Assembly: GCF_004379255.2 (NCBI RefSeq) | Contig: NC_056040.1 | Location: 36,257,779 to 36,321,778 of the forward strand | Direction of reading: 5' to 3' | Length of the DNA stretch: 64,000 nucleotides | Source: Salvia splendens | Lineage: Eukaryota; Streptophyta; Magnoliopsida; Lamiales; Lamiaceae | In this document: positions 30,265 through 44,760 of the stretch, one piece after another | How positions within the stretch are numbered: position 1 is the first letter of the stretch | How the letters are laid out: each line of letters begins with the position of its first letter | Program-made: the position numbers and the translations under genes | The notes under the pieces: generated by a model | What the model was told of the DNA's origin: nothing | The model's input: the letters and a program-made list of their open reading frames with translations, nothing else | Database searches by the model: none

Positions 30265-32458
30265 CCTGATAACCTTGACGAAACAGATCTACCAGATTCA
30301 TAATTATCTGCAATGGATGTGGCACGAAAAAAATCAATATAATGACATGGAAAAGTGGAAAAACATAAATATATTTTTTTACTAGGAGATGAATGAGTTA
30401 AATGTAAGTAGCATAATACCTTGAAGAGCTCCATATGGCTTCAGTCGTTTGCTAATAACAGCTAAAGCAAAATGTTGTATATATCTCAAATTTTTGGGTA
30501 CATATAAGGGAAGAGATATAAGATAGGTCTAGCGCCACCTAGCAGCTAAAAGAGTTGGCCAACATCAATCAAGTAACCAAAAATTTGGATGTTCATACCG
30601 TTTCTTGTCCATAAACCCTCTCAATATTTCATTAAAGCATGCTTCAGCCGCTTTACAACCACCTGCTAATTTATCCTGGAAAGGCAACCAAGAAATATCC
30701 TAAGACATAAGTTGATACACAGCTACCTACAGAATAACAACCTTGCATAATGAAAAACCGTGATAGCAGATGCAGTGGGTTTGAGCAGCTTTATTTCATC
30801 AAGGGAACTCACCAATCCAGCAAGTTGTCTTCTTGATAGCCATTTAAAAAGATCCCTACACCCTTCTATGCCTATTTCAGCGTTTGAGAGAATAATATAC
30901 GGTAGCTAAACGCTAAAGACATCAGCAAGCGTGAGGTTAACAATACTCAAAGCAGGAGGTCGAAAAACACTATTTTCTAAAATGACTACAGGCCATTTTA
31001 TCGAGATGAGCAGCACCAAGCATTGGTACTCTCATTGTACACTCAAGCATATGCTTTTTGTGTCGCCAAGGCATTTCAAGGCATCTGAAAGAATGCCCTG
31101 CATGAGCCACATTCATGTAAATGATCAAGCCTCACAGGAGCTATGTACATGACAGAAGAGTTTGAATATTGGGATTTAAAGGTACAAATATTGTCTTTGA
31201 CGTTTTCAAGATTATCTAAAGGATCCCAAGTATTTATAATATTTGGATTGTAACTCACAGATAGTTAACGCAAGAGACTCTTAATAATAGTATAACTACT
31301 ACTATACGAGAGTACCTTGCCTGACTTCTCAACTGGCAGTCCATTGTAGTCGTAAGAGCACCGATTGTGGACAAAGTAGCAATAATAAAAAAAATGTTGT
31401 TACTGTCGTGTCGACGCCCTTTTAGAGCTCCAAATAGATCTCCTAAAACAAGAAAGATAAAAGGGCATATCATGTAGATAATTATATACTCCATATACAA
31501 AAGTTGATAGTTGTTTCAAATTTTTCACTGAACGTACCAGTTCCAGCAGGCAGAATAGGTTTGTTCGCCTCTTCCAGAATTTTGGTCACACTTTCAATAG
31601 ATTCCAAGCGGACCTAGACAGAAGATAAAGTCAGATCGACAGCATACCCTCATAAATCATTCATAGATTTGATGATTAACAAACATATACTCCATTTAAC
31701 CAACCTTCAAATCAGAACCCTCTAAGCCTTTTAACAGGAGGGGTAGTCTTTTCACTGATATCTTAACGTGGAAGACCATCCATGCCAGTGATGCCACCAC
31801 TCACCGCAGTTGATGTAGAATCAGTTACTTTATCAACCTTCTTAAAGCTGCAGATGCATGCAAAGGGTAATATTTGTAAATTTACACACCCAAAAAAATT
31901 AATCGTACCGATTATTGTCATACTCGGCGTCGAGAGTACTTAGTAAAGCAAGTTTATCATAGGACAGAAATCACTTTATATCTTCGAGAAAAGAAAAACA
32001 CAGTTACTTCTTTTTCAAATTTGACTATTATGATTTCCATAAAACCCCTCTAATAAGCCACCTCCCAACACATCCCCAGATATGAAAGCTGAGTTTTAAA
32101 AAATGTATCCCCATAAGACAGAAATCCCTGTATATCTTCAAGAAGAGAAAAAAAACAGTTAATTCCTCTTCAGATTTGACTATTTTGATTTCAGTAAAAC
32201 CACACTAATAAGCTCCCTCGCAACACATCCAGTGACTGAGTTTAAAAAATGTAACACCTGGACTAACAAACTGTTGCATTTCTAGGTGTAGCTGCACTAG
32301 ATTGTAAACCGACGTCCTTGCATAAGTCAATTAAATCCTGGAAAATGATTATCACGCATGTTAAAACCGATAAGTTTTGAGCACCTTCAGCTTAATATGA
32401 AAAGTACCAAAGTCGTCCACTGCAGAAACTATCCATGATAGGCCTACACTAAGAACCT
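30265..32458 (-). pseudogene. MOR1: Multi-exon fragment of MOR1/GEM1 (XMAP215-type TOG microtubule protein), broken
   Basis: Colinear exons on the minus strand from high to low coordinates: GLSWIVSAVDDFG (~32420), DLIDLCKDVGLQSSAA (~32300), LALLSTLDAEYDNNR (~31940), DGLPR then a TAA stop then DIS (~31775), RLESIESVTKILEEANKPI (~31570), DLFGALKGRRHDSNN and ATLSTIGAL (~31400), LSDALKCLGD (~31070), CRDLFKWLSRRQLAGL (~30850), KAAEACFNEILRGF (~30640), RLKPYGALQ (~30430), NYESGRSVSS (~30285). The order and motifs match the central TOG-repeat region of plant MOR1 as I know it. MOR1 promotes growth and shrinkage of cortical microtubules. The in-frame stop, frame breaks and absence of both ends show a dead fragment. 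Introns are kept, so it is a genomic copy. Confidence 0.8.
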
Positions 32459-32459
32459 A

Positions 32460-34567
32460 TGGAAATATCACAGTTATATTCAAAAGAGAAAGACAAACAG
32501 ACGAAGGTTTGAGCACCGGCACCTTCCCACATGGAAATATCTACATAGCTTTAAGCGCACCTCGGGTGAAAGAATATCATGCAACCATTTGTAGAGCTTC
32601 AAAGCTTGATCAAGTGCAGGTGCAGCCAATCCTGTAACAGGTCCGAAGACATCTTTAATATTCATCAACTGGATGATTCATCAAGTGCGTGGTAATTCTC
32701 AAAGACCAAAGTGTGTATCTGCTCAATTTGAACATAAACTTCTCCCAAAAACCGGACCTGATCAGTAAAACAATCAAGACATTCAATCAGAAAGTCGTGC
32801 ACAAAGTCAAGACAATCTGCTGTTGGTGTGGCGAAATCCATAACGTATGAAAGGTATCTAAACGATCGAAAAGCAAGAATGCATTTTACAATAGTGGAAA
32901 CATATATAGCCGTTCCAGGTAAAGCAATGCATAATCATGGTACCTGAGCTTTGTGTATGCATCTAAACCGCCAAAAGAGATGCAAATTCATCCACCAACC
33001 ATTTCCACGAACCATGTAGCAACAACAAGTTTCTTTGCTGAAACTGTTGGCCTCTCAACGCAGTCTCCAAAACATAGTCGTAAGCTATAGTTTCTGCTAC
33101 ACATGTATATGTACTAGACATAACACATAGTTAGTCATGCCACTCTCGCCGAAGGATGGAATCTTGATTTTGTACGAAATAGGCGTTAAGCACGAACTAT
33201 AAACATCTGCATATATCTTGTAACTATATTCATCTGCATACCTTGCAACTACTTTCATCTGCAGTGGTTGAATAGTTGATGTATAGCTGTATTTTTCCCA
33301 GCTTTTTCTTGCTCTGGTTCCCGAGATATAACACACTGACAATGCTTATTCCCCTGCATCAAAACAAGCAGAAAAACTTGACCCCTTAACACACACGGTC
33401 TGTTTCAAAAATAACAGAAAACCAAAGACGAGGTCAAGATCAAGCACCGATTCATCAGAAATGTCAGCCACCTGAACACGAGCATGCCCGCAATACTTTC
33501 CCTTCGAATCATGGACTTCGATTATCAGATCATCTCCAAATCCATCTGGCAAGCTGCATGTCAAGAGCAGTATAATTCACTTATCAATGATCTGCCAAAC
33601 ATATGACCTAGAAGTAGAATGAGACAGAAAACATAAAAGACACGAGATTCACCAGATACCGGTTACATTCCCAATGCATCCTCTTCGGGTGAACTTTTCA
33701 ATCTCAACAAACATGAATATGATTCTGCAATCAAAAAACAAGATATACAATCCGAGTAGAAGTTAGATTGAATGAGAAACAAGAATCCATATTGATATAT
33801 GAATGAATGAATGAATGTAAGAAACCTGCATACCTTGCACCAACTCATAAGTTGATGCACTTTATGAGCTTGGGTACTTCTCTCAAGTATCTACGAGTCC
33901 CAACAATTAAGTGTGCAACGCTTCTATGCAATATAGAGAGCATCTTACAATGTCAGCATTTTTTCTTTTCTTTTTTTTTTCTTTTTTTTCTTTTTATTTC
34001 CTTTTTTTCTTTTTTTTCTATTGGATGAAACAACCAATTTCACATTTGAAAACCTTTACTGAAATGTTTCCAGCTTAACCGTGGATGAAGACTTTAAAGA
34101 TGTTTCCAGCTCTTCCTCTGATTTTAATAATATATTTCTTAACCTACAAATTTAACAAGGAAAGTTAATGTATCAGATATACCCTTTTAAGTATCTTTCT
34201 TTAGTGCAAAAGAAACCAAAATATGCTTTGGAAGCTAACTAATCAGCATATGCAGCAGAAAATTAAAAATAAAATCCAGAGATTATCTCACCCTAATACA
34301 TCCCTCAGCAGTGAACATTCATTTTCAAAAAAGGGAAGAGCTCCCATACAGCTCCTTGCCCATGAGTGGAGGCATAGACGCACAGATGCATCATAAGATA
34401 AAACAGCATACCAGTTGCCTAGACCACTGCATCGGATTTAGATAATATACAAGTATTAGAAGATCTGCTTCCATGAAAAGAAGCTAAATGAGAACTATTA
34501 ACTTCAAGATCTCTCATGTTCATCTGGCATAAAGAATCCCAAAGTTCCTATTAGAATATATCCTAGC
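32460..34567 (-). pseudogene. Array unit A (gene interior; cut at low end)
   Basis: Exons (minus strand): NWYAV.. near 34300-34440; pyrimidine tract 33959-34020 in place of the end of the next exon; HQLMSWCKV near 33840; LRLKSSPEEDALGM 33663-33710; C2-like SLPDGFGDDLIIEVHDSKGK 33430-33560; a SVAET-type exon near 33050-33110 (diverged); YLSYVMD near 32845; LVFENYHALDES near 32700; LAAPALDQALKLYKWLHDIL 32570-32650. The exon encoding KMGTEQPTGC is deleted (junction near 34090). Unlike C-F, it keeps the exon between the C2-like segment and YLSYVMD. The lower end breaks inside the next exon at about 32460, where MOR1 sequence begins. Confidence 0.75.
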
Positions 34568-37303
34568 ATAAAAAATTGATAATGCTTTTTCCAACAATGT
34601 ACTTATAGCTACGCAAAATCTAGAAGTGAAGAAAAAGATATTTTATTAATTCATCAGTCATCTCTGACATATTTCTTTGTGGAACAGTGGAATATAAAGT
34701 TTTTTTACAACGGAGTTACTCATTACAAACAATTGAGATTCCGAGACATATTTTGATTCAATGATAAATATCAGGTGTTAAAGAAGTAATTGATTGAAAA
34801 AAATCAAAATAAATATGCATGGTTGAGAGAAACAGATTATGCTTTTAACTTACCTCCAAAATAAATGAGGGAATATATTCCCCGTGAACCTTAGGTATGG
34901 TCGCTGTGTTACTTGTTTCAATACAGAATGTAACACAGCTCAAGTCAATGACCTTACAAGAGGAACTTTGTTTTTCACTGCTACCTTCACATCTGCAGAA
35001 AACTAATAATCAGTAAGATTAAAACTGTAGAAAGAACTTTCGAATTCCAAACCATAATAAAGACAAATTCTTCTTTTTTACCTTGAGACCCATGCATTAG
35101 TTTTTCCTTTCATATATGCTGTGGAGACAGCCAAGGGATCAAGTGCAGGTGCAGCCAATCCTGTTGCAGTGCCGAATACATCTTTAATATTCATTTGGTG
35201 GATGATTCATCAAGTGCCTGGTAATTCTCAAAGACCAAAGTGTGTATCTGCTCAATTTGAACATAAACTTCTCCCAAAAAATGGACCTGATCAGTAAAAC
35301 AATCAAGACATTCAATCAGAAAGTCGTGCACAAAGTCAAGAAAATCTGTTGTTGGTGTGGAGAAATCCATAACGTATGAAAGGTATCTAAACGATCGAAA
35401 AGCAAGAATGCATTTTACAATAGTGGAAACATATATAGCCGTTCCAGGTAACCAGCAATGCATAATCATGGTACCTGAGCTTTGTGTATGCATCTAAAAC
35501 GCCAAAAGAGATGCAAATTCATCCACCAACCATTTCCACGAACCATGTAGCAACAAGTTTCTTTGTTGAAACTGTGGCCTCTCATTGCAGTCTCCAAAAC
35601 ATAGTCGTAAGATATAGTTTCTGCTACAGATGTATATGCACTAGACATAACACATAGTTAGTCAAGCCACTCTCCCCGAAGGATGGAATCTTGATATTGT
35701 ACGAAATAGGCGTTAAGCATGAACTATAAAATATCTGCATATATCTTGTAACTATATTCATCTGCATACCTTGCAACTACTTTCATCTGCAGTGGTTGAA
35801 TAGTTGATGTTTAGCTGTATTTTTCCCAGCTTTTTCTTGCTCTGGTTCCCGAGATATAACACACTGACAATGCTTATTCCCCTGCATCAAAACAAGCAGA
35901 AAAACTTGACCCCTTAACACACACGGATCTGTTTCAAAAATAACAGAAAACCAATGATGAGGTCAAGATCAAGTAACGATTCATCAGAAATGTCAGCCAC
36001 CTGAACAAGAGCATGCCCGCAATACTTTCCCTTCGAATCATGGACTTCAATTATCAGATCATCTCCAAATCCATCTGGCAAGCTGCAGGTCAAGAGCAGT
36101 ATAATTCACTTATCAATGATCTGCCAAACATAAGACCTAGAAGTAGAATGAGACACAAAACATAAAAGACAAGAGATTCACCAGATACCGGTTACATTCC
36201 CAATGCATCCTCTTCGGGCGAACTTTTCAATCTCAACAAACAAGAATATGATTCTGCAATCAAAAACAAGATATACAATCCGAGTAGAAGTTAGATTGAA
36301 TGAGAAACAAGAATCCATATTGATATATGAACGAATGAATGTAAGAAACCTGCATACCTTGCACCAATTCATAAGTTGATGCACTTTATGAGCTTGGGTA
36401 CTTCTCTCAAGTATCTACAAGTCCCAACAATTAAGTGTGCAACGCTTCTATGGAATATAGAGAGCCTCTTACAATGTCAGCTATTTTTCTTTCGTTTTTT
36501 TTCCTTTTTTTTCCTTTTTTTCTTTTTTTCCTTTTTTTCTGTTGGATGAAACAACCAATTTCACATTTGATAACCTTTGCTGAAATGTTTCCAGCTTCAA
36601 CGTGGATGAAGACTTTAAAGATGTAAACATGCAACCAGTGGGTTGCTCCGTCCCCATTTTCACGTTACGAACTGAAAAATAATAGAAAAACTTTGTATAG
36701 TTAAATACAAGCCATGCACAAGAAGCAGAAAACAATTTTCTTGCAATACCACTTATACACCTTGAACTTTAACCTTCCCGATGTTTTTCTTAGACGTTAC
36801 GTAAGCGCCTTCACCCACAAGTTCAGAATGATATTTCCTCGTCAGCTCTTCCTCTAATTTTAATAATATATTTCTTAACCTGCAAATTTAACAAGGAAAG
36901 TTAATGTATCAGATATACCCTTTTAAGTATCTTTAGTGCAAAAGAAACCAAAATATGCTTTGGAAGCTAACTAATCAGCAGCATATGCAGCAGAAAATTA
37001 AAAATAAAATCCAGAGATTATCTCACCCTAATACATCCCTCAGCAGTGAACATTCATTTTCCAAAAAGGGAGGAGCTCCCATACAGCTCCTTGCCCATGA
37101 GTGGAGGCTTAGAAGCACAGATGCATCATAAGATAAAACAGCATACCAGTTGCCTAGACCACTGCATCGGATTTAGATAATATACAAGTATTAGAAGATC
37201 TGCTTCCATGAAAAGAAGCTAAATGAGAACTATTAACTTCAAGATCTCTCATGTTCATCTGGCATAAAGAATCCCAAAGTTCCTATTAGAATATCTCCCT
37301 ATC
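34568..37303 (-). pseudogene. Array unit B (longest unit, most exons kept)
   Basis: It keeps both the exon KMGTEQPTGCMFTSLKSS (~36610-36670) and the exon SVAETISYDYVLETA (~35590-35640) followed by WWMNLHLFW (~35500). The open stretch 35191-35493 encodes YLSYVMDFSTPTTDFLDFVHD and VFENYQALDESS. At about 35140 a deletion joins the STAYMKGKT-type exon directly to LAAPALD, losing the KRSIRHLFEIDEF exon. The pyrimidine tract is at 36481-36541, and the VPSFILE exon at about 34860-34995. Frame breaks remain, so it is not a working gene piece. Confidence 0.75.
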
Positions 37304-39717
37304 ATAAAAAATTGATAATGGTTTTTGCAACAATGTACTTATAGCTACGCAAAATCTAGAAGTGAAGAAAAAGATATTTTATTAATTCATCAGTCATCTC
37401 TGACATATTTCTTTGTGGAACAGTGGAATATAAAGTTTTTTTACAACAGAGTTACTCATTACAAACAATTGAGATTCCGAGACATATTTTGATTCAATGA
37501 TCAATATCAGGTGTTAAAGAAGTAATTGATTGAAAAAAATCAAAATAAATATGCATGGTTGAGAGAAACAGATTATGCTTCTAACTTACCTCCAAAATAA
37601 ATGAGGGAACATATTCCTCGTGAATCTTAGGTATGGTCGCTGTGTTACTTGTTTCAATACAGAATGTAACACAGCTCAAGTCAACGACCTTACAAGAGGA
37701 ACTTTGTTTTTCACTGCTACCTTCACATCTGCAGAAAACTAATAATCGGTAAGATTAAAACTGTAGAAAGAACTTTCTAATTCCAAATCATAATAAAGAA
37801 AATTTCTTCTTTTTTACCTTGAGACCCATGCAATAGTTTTTCCTTTCATATATGCTGTGGAGACAGCCACGGGATCCAATAACATGTTTTCGTTATTAGT
37901 CGAAAAGAACTCATCAATTTCAAACAAGTGCCTGATTGACCTTTTTCTCGTAGCAATCTGCAGAGAAACATCACAGTTATATTCAAAAGAGAAAGACAAA
38001 CAGGCGACGGTTTGAGCACCGGCACCTTCCCACATGGAAATATCTACATAGCTTTAAGTGCACCTCGGGGAAAGAATATCATGCAACCATTTGTAGAGCT
38101 TCAAAGCGGGATCAAGTGCAGGTGCAGCCAATCCTGTTGCAGGTCCGAATACATCTTTAATATCCGACATCGATGATTCATCAAGTTACTTGAAATTCTC
38201 GAAGATTAGAGTGAGTATCTGCTCAATTTGAACAGAAACTTCTCCCAGAAAACGGGCCTGATCAGGAAAACAATCAAGACATTAAATTAGATACTATCAT
38301 ACAATAACCAGGAAATGTAAAAATGATAACAAAACGACAACTTGCCACATAACGACCTACCTCTTAGTGACTCAATGTGTGCTTACTTTTGTCTTTGATT
38401 ACCACTGGCAGCAGAATGTCGTGCACCAAATCAAGATAGTCTACTGTTGCTGTGGAGATATCCATAACGTATGAAAGGTATCTAAAAGATCGAAAAGCAA
38501 GAATGCATTTAACAATTGTGGAAACATATATAGCCATTCCAGGTAACCAGCAATGCACATTCATGATACCTGAGCTTTGTGTATGCATCTCAAGATCAAG
38601 TACTGATTCATCAGAAATGTCAGCCACCTGAACAAGAGCATGCCCGCAATACTTTCCCTTCGAATCATGGACTTCGATTATCAGATCATCTCCAAATCCA
38701 TCTGGCAAGCTGCATGTCAAGAGCAGTATAATTCACTTATCAATGATCTGCCAAACATATGACCTAGAAGTAGAATGAGACACAAAACATAAAAGACACG
38801 AGATTCACCAGATACCGGTTACATTCCCAATGCATCCTCTTCGGGTGAACTTTTCAATCTCAACAAACAAAAATATGGTTCTGCAATCAAAAACTAGATA
38901 TACAATCCGAGTAGAAGTTAGATTGAATGAGAAACAAGAATCCATATTGATATATGATAGAATGAATGAATGTAAGAAACCTGCATACCTTGCACCAATT
39001 CATAAGTTGATGCACTTTATGAGCTTGGGTACTTCTCTCAAGTATCTACGAGTCCCAACAATTAAGTGTGCAACGCTTCTATGCAATACAGAGAGCCTCT
39101 TACAATATCAGCTTTTTTTCTTTTCTTTTTTTCCTTTTTCTCCTTTTTTTCTTTTTTTCTTTTTTTTCTATTGGATGAAACAATCAATTTCACATTTGAA
39201 AACCTTTACTGAAATGTTTCCAGCTTAACAGTGGATGAAGACTTTAAAGATGTTTCCAGCTCTTCCTCTGATTTTAATAATATATTTCTTAACCTGCAAA
39301 TTTAACAAAGAAAGTTAATGTATCAGATATACCCTTTTAAGTATCTTTCTTTAGTGCAAAAGAAACCAAAATATGCTTTGGAAGCTAACTAATCAGCATA
39401 TGCAGCAGAAAATTAAAAATAAAATCCAGAGATTATCTCACCCTAATACATCCCTCAGCAGTGAACATTCATTTTCCAAAAAGGGAGGAGCTCCCATACA
39501 GCTCCTTGCCCATGAGTGGAGGCATAGACGCACAGATGCATCATAAGATAAAACAGCATACCAGTTGCCTAGACCACTGCATCGGATTTAGATAATATAC
39601 AAGTATTAGAAGATCTGCTTCCATGAAAAGAAGCTAAATGAGAACTATTAACTTCAAGATCTCTCATGTTCATCTGGCATAAAGAATCCCAAAGTTCCTA
39701 TTAGAATATCTCCTATC
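37304..39717 (-). pseudogene. Array unit C
   Basis: The KMGTEQPTGC exon is deleted (junction near 39250). The segment between C2-like and YLSYVMD is deleted, creating one open 118-codon stretch (38364-38720) that fuses SLPDGFGDDLIIEVHDSKG to FRYLSYVMDISTATVDYLDL. The next exon has a stop (IFENFK then TAA) near 38195. KRSIRHLFEIDEFFSTNNEN is at about 37870-37960. Pyrimidine tract 39113-39171. Length 2,414 bp. Confidence 0.75.
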
Positions 39718-42132
39718 ATAAAAAATTGATAATGGTTTTTGCAACAATGTACTTATAGCTACGCAAAACCTAGAAGTGAAGAAAAAGATATTTTATTAAT
39801 TCATCAGTCATCTCTGACATATTTCTTTGTGGAACAGTGGAATATAAAGTTTTTTTACAACAGAGTTACTCATTACAAACAATTGAGATTCCGAGACATA
39901 TTTTGATTCAATGATCAATATCAGGTGTTAAAGAAGTAATTGATTGAAAAAAATCAAAATAAATATGCATGGTTGAGAGAAACAGATTATGCTTCTAACT
40001 TACCTCCAAAATAAATGAGGGAACATATTCCTCGTGAATCTTAGGTATGGTCGCTGTGTTACTTGTTTCAATACAGAATGTAACACAGCTCAAGTCAACG
40101 ACCTTACAAGAGGAACTTTGTTTTTCACTGCTACCTTCACATCTGCAGAAAACTAATAATCAGTAAGATTAAAACTGTAGAAAGAACTTTCTAATTCCAA
40201 ATCATAATAAAGAAAATTTCTTCTTTTTTACCTTGAGACCCATGCAATAGTTTTTCCTTTCATATATGCTGTGGAGACAGCCACGGGATCCAATAACATG
40301 TTTTTGTTATTAGTCGAAAAGAACTCATCAATTTCAAACAATTGCCTGATTGACCTTTTTCTCGTAGCAATCTGCAGAGAAACATCACAGTTATATTCAA
40401 AAGAGAAAGACAAACAGGCGACGGTTTGAGCACCGGCACCTTCCCACATGGAAATATCTACATAGCTTTAAGTGCACCTCGGGGAAAGAATATCATGCAA
40501 CCATTTGTAGAGCTTCAAAGCGGGATCAAGTGCAGGTGCAGCCAATCCTGTTGCAGGTCCGAATACATCTTTAATACCCGACATCGATGATTCATCAAGT
40601 TACTTGAAATTCTCGAAGATTAGAGTGAGTATCTGCTCAATTTGAACAGAAACTTCTCCCAGAAAACGGGCCTGATCAGGAAAACAATCAAGACATTAAA
40701 TTAGATACTATCATACAATAACCAGGAAATGTAAAAATGATAACAAAACGACAACTTGCCACATAACGACCTACCTCTTAGTGACTCAATGTGTGCTTAC
40801 TTTTGTCTTTGATTACCTCTGGCAGCAGAATGTCGTGCACCAAATCAAGATAGTCTACTGTTGCTGTGGAGATATCCATAACGTATGAAAGGTATCTAAA
40901 AGATCGAAAAGCAAGAATGCATTTAACAATTGTGGAAACATATATAGCCATTCCAGGTAACCAGCAATGCACATTCATGATACCTGAGCTTTGTGTATGC
41001 ATCTCAAGATCAAGTACCGATTCATCAGAAATGTCAGCCACCTGAACAAGAGCATGCCCGCAATACTTTCCCTTCGAATCATGGACTTCGATTATCAGAT
41101 CATCTCCAAATCCATCTGGCAAGCTGCATGTCAAGAGCAGTATAATTCACTTATCAATGATCTGCCAAACATATGACCTAGAAGTAGAATGAGACACAAA
41201 ACATAAAAGACACGAGATTCACCAGATACCGGTTATATTCCCAATGCATCCTCTTCGGGTGAACTTTTCAATCTCAACAAACAAGAATATGGTTCTGCAA
41301 TCAAAAACAAGATATACAATCCGAGTAGAAGTTAGATTGAATGAGAAACAAGAATCCATATTGATATATGATAGAATGAATGAATGTAAGAAACCTGCAT
41401 ACCTTGCACCAATTCATAAGTTGATGCACTTTATGAGCTTGGGTACTTCTCTCAAGTATCTACGAGTCCCAACAATTAAGTGTGCAACGCTTCTATGCAA
41501 TACAGAGAGCCTCTTACAATATCAGCTTTTTTTCTTTTCTTTTTTTCCTTTTTTTTCCTTTTTTTCTTTTTTTCTTTTTTTTCTATTGGATGAAACAATC
41601 AATTTCACATTTGAAAACCTTTACTGAAATGTTTCCAGCTTAACAGTGGATGAAGACTTTAAAGATGTTTCCAGCTCTTCCTCTGATTTTAATAATATAT
41701 TTCTTAACCTGCAAATTTAACAAAGAAAGTTAATGTATCAGATATACCCTTTTAAGTATCTTTCTTTAGTGCAAAAGAAACCAAAATATGCTTTGGAAGC
41801 TAACTAATCAGCATATGCAGCAGAAAATTAAAAATAAAATCCAGAGATTATCTCACCCTAATACATCCCTCAGCAGTGAACATTCATTTTCCAAAAAGGG
41901 AGGAGCTCCCATACAGCTCCTTGCCCATGAGTGGAGGCATAGACGCACAGATGCATCATAAGATAAAACAGCATACCAGTTGCCTAGACCACTGCATCGG
42001 ATTTAGATAATATACAAGTATTAGAAGATCTGCTTCCATGAAAAGAAGCTAAATGAGAACTATTAACTTCAAGATCTCTCATGTTCATCTGGCATAAAGA
42101 ATCCCAAAGTTCCTATTAGAATATCTCCTATC
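39718..42132 (-). pseudogene. Array unit D (near-identical to C)
   Basis: Same exon deletions, same fused open stretch (40778-41134) and same TAA stop as C, and 2,415 bp long, so C and D are the youngest duplicate pair. Differences include LLPEVI for LLPVVI and FSTNNKN for FSTNNEN. Pyrimidine tract 41526-41583. Confidence 0.75.
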
Positions 42133-44760
42133 ATAAAAAATTGATAATGGTTTTTGCAACAATGTACTTATAGCTACGCAAAACCTAGAAGTGAAGAAAA
42201 AGATATTTTATTAATTCATCAGTCATCTCTGACATATTTCTTTGTGGAACAGTGGAATATAAAGTTTTTTTACAACAGAGTTACTCATTACAAACAATTG
42301 AGATTCCGAGACATATTTTGATTCAATGATCAATATCAGGTGTTAAAGAAGTAATTGATTGAAAAAAATCAAAATAAATATGCATGGTTGAGAGAAACAG
42401 ATTATGCTTCTAACTTACCTCCAAAATAAATGAGGGAACATATTCCTCGTGAATCTTAGGTATGGTCGCTGTGTTACTTGTTTCAATACAGAATGTAACA
42501 CAGCTCAAGTCAACGACCTTACAAGAGGAACTTTGTTTTTCACTGCTACCTTCACATCTGCAGAAAACTAATAATCAGTAAGATTAAAACTGTAGAAAGA
42601 ACTTTCTAATTCCAAATCATAATAAAGAAAATTTCTTCTTTTTTACCTTGAGACCCATGCAATAGTTTTTCCTTTCATATATGCTGTGGAGACAGCCACG
42701 GGATTCAATAACATGTTTTTGTTATTAGTCGAAAAGAACTCATCAATTTCAAACAATTGCCTGATTGACCTTTTTCTCGTAGCAATCTGCAGAGAAACAT
42801 CACAGTTATATTCAAAAGAGAAAGACAAACAGGCGACGGTTTGAGCACCGGCACCTTCCCACATGGAAATATCTACATAGCTTTAAGTGCACCTCGGGGA
42901 AAGAATATCATGCAACCATTTGTAGAGCTTCAAAGCGGGATCAAGTGCAGGTGCAGCCAATCCTGTTGCAGGTCCGAATACATCTTTAATACCCGACATC
43001 GATGATTCATCAAGTTACTTGAAATTCTCGAAGATTAGAGTGAGTATCTGCTCAATTTGAACAGAAACTTCTCCCAGAAAACGGGCCTGATCAGGAAAAC
43101 AATCAAGACATTAAATTAGATACTATCATACAATAACCAGGAAATGTAAAAATGATAACAAAACGACAACTTGCCACATAACGACCTACCTCTTAGTGAC
43201 TCAATGTGTGCTTACTTTTGTCTTTGATTACCACTGGCAGCAGAATGTCGTGCACCAAATCAAGATAGTCTACTGTTGCTGTGGAGATATCCATAACGTA
43301 TGAAAGGTATCTAAAAGATCGAAAAGCAAGAATGCATTTAACAATTGTGGAAACATATATAGCCATTCCAGGTAACCAGCAATGCACATTCATGATACCT
43401 GAGCTTTGTGTATGCATCTCAAGATCAAGTACCGATTCATCAGAAATGTCAGCCACCTGAACAAGAGCATGCCCGCAATACTTTCCCTTCGAATCATGGA
43501 CTTCGATTATCAGATCATCTCCAAATCCATCTGGCAAGCTGCATGTCAAGAGCAGTATAATTCACTTATCAATGATCTGCCAAACATATGACCTAGAAGT
43601 AGAATGAGACACAAAACATAAAAGACACGAGATTCACCAGATACCGGTTACATTCCCAATGCATCCTCTTCGGGTGAACTTTTCAATCTCAACAAACAAG
43701 AATATGGTTCTGCAATCAAAAACAAGATATACAATCCGAGTAGAAGTTAGATTGAATGAGAAACAAGAATCCATATTGATATATGATAGAATGAATGAAT
43801 GTAAGAAACCTGCATACCTTGCACCAATTCATAAGTTGATGCACTTTATGAGCTTGGGTACTTCTCTCAAGTATCTACGAGTCCCAACAATTAAGTGTGC
43901 AACGCTTCTATGCAATACGGAGAGCCTCTTACAATATCAGCTTTTTTTCTTTTCTTTTTTTCCTTTTTTTCCTTTTTTTCCTTTTTTCCTTTTTTCTGTT
44001 GGATGAAACAACCAATTTCACATTTGATAACCTTTGCTGAAATGTTTCCAGCTTCACCGTGGATGAAGACTTTAAAGATGTAAACATGCAACCAGTGGGT
44101 TGCTCCGTCCCCATTTTCACTTTACGAACTGAAAAATAATAGAAAAACTTTGTACAGTTAAATACAAGCCATGCACAAGAAGCAGAAAACAATTTTCTTG
44201 CAATACCACTTATACACCTTGAACTTTAACCTTCCCGATGGTTTTCTTAGACGTTACGTAAATGCCTTCACCCACAAGTTCAGAATGATCGTTCCTCGGC
44301 AGCTCTTCCTCTGATTTTAATAATATATTTCTTAACCGGCAAATTAAACAAGGAAAGTTAATGTACTAGATATGCCCTTTTAAGTAACTTTCTTTAGTGC
44401 AAAAGAAACCAAAATATGATTTGGAAGCTAACTAATCAGCATATGCAGCAGAAAATTAAAAATAAAATCCAGAGATTATCTCACCCTAATACATCCCTAA
44501 GCAGTGAACATTCATTTTCCAAAAAGGGAGGAGCTCCCATACAGCTCCTTGCCCATGGGTGGAGGCATAGACGCACAGATGCATCATAAGATAAAACAGC
44601 ATACCAGTTGCCTAGACCACTGCATCGGATTTAGATAATATACAAGTATTAGAAGATCTGCTTCCATGAAAAGAAGCTAAATGAGAACTATTAACTTCAA
44701 GATCTCTCATGTTCATCTGGCATAAAGAATCCCAAAGTTCCTATTAGAAAATCTCCTAGC
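42133..44760 (-). pseudogene. Array unit E
   Basis: It has the fused C2-like/YLSYVMD stretch (43193-43549) and the TAA stop as in C and D, but retains the KMGTEQPTGCMFTSLKSS exon (about 44065-44125), so it is ~210 bp longer. KRSIRQLFEIDEF at about 42690-42785. Pyrimidine tract 43941-43997. Confidence 0.75.
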
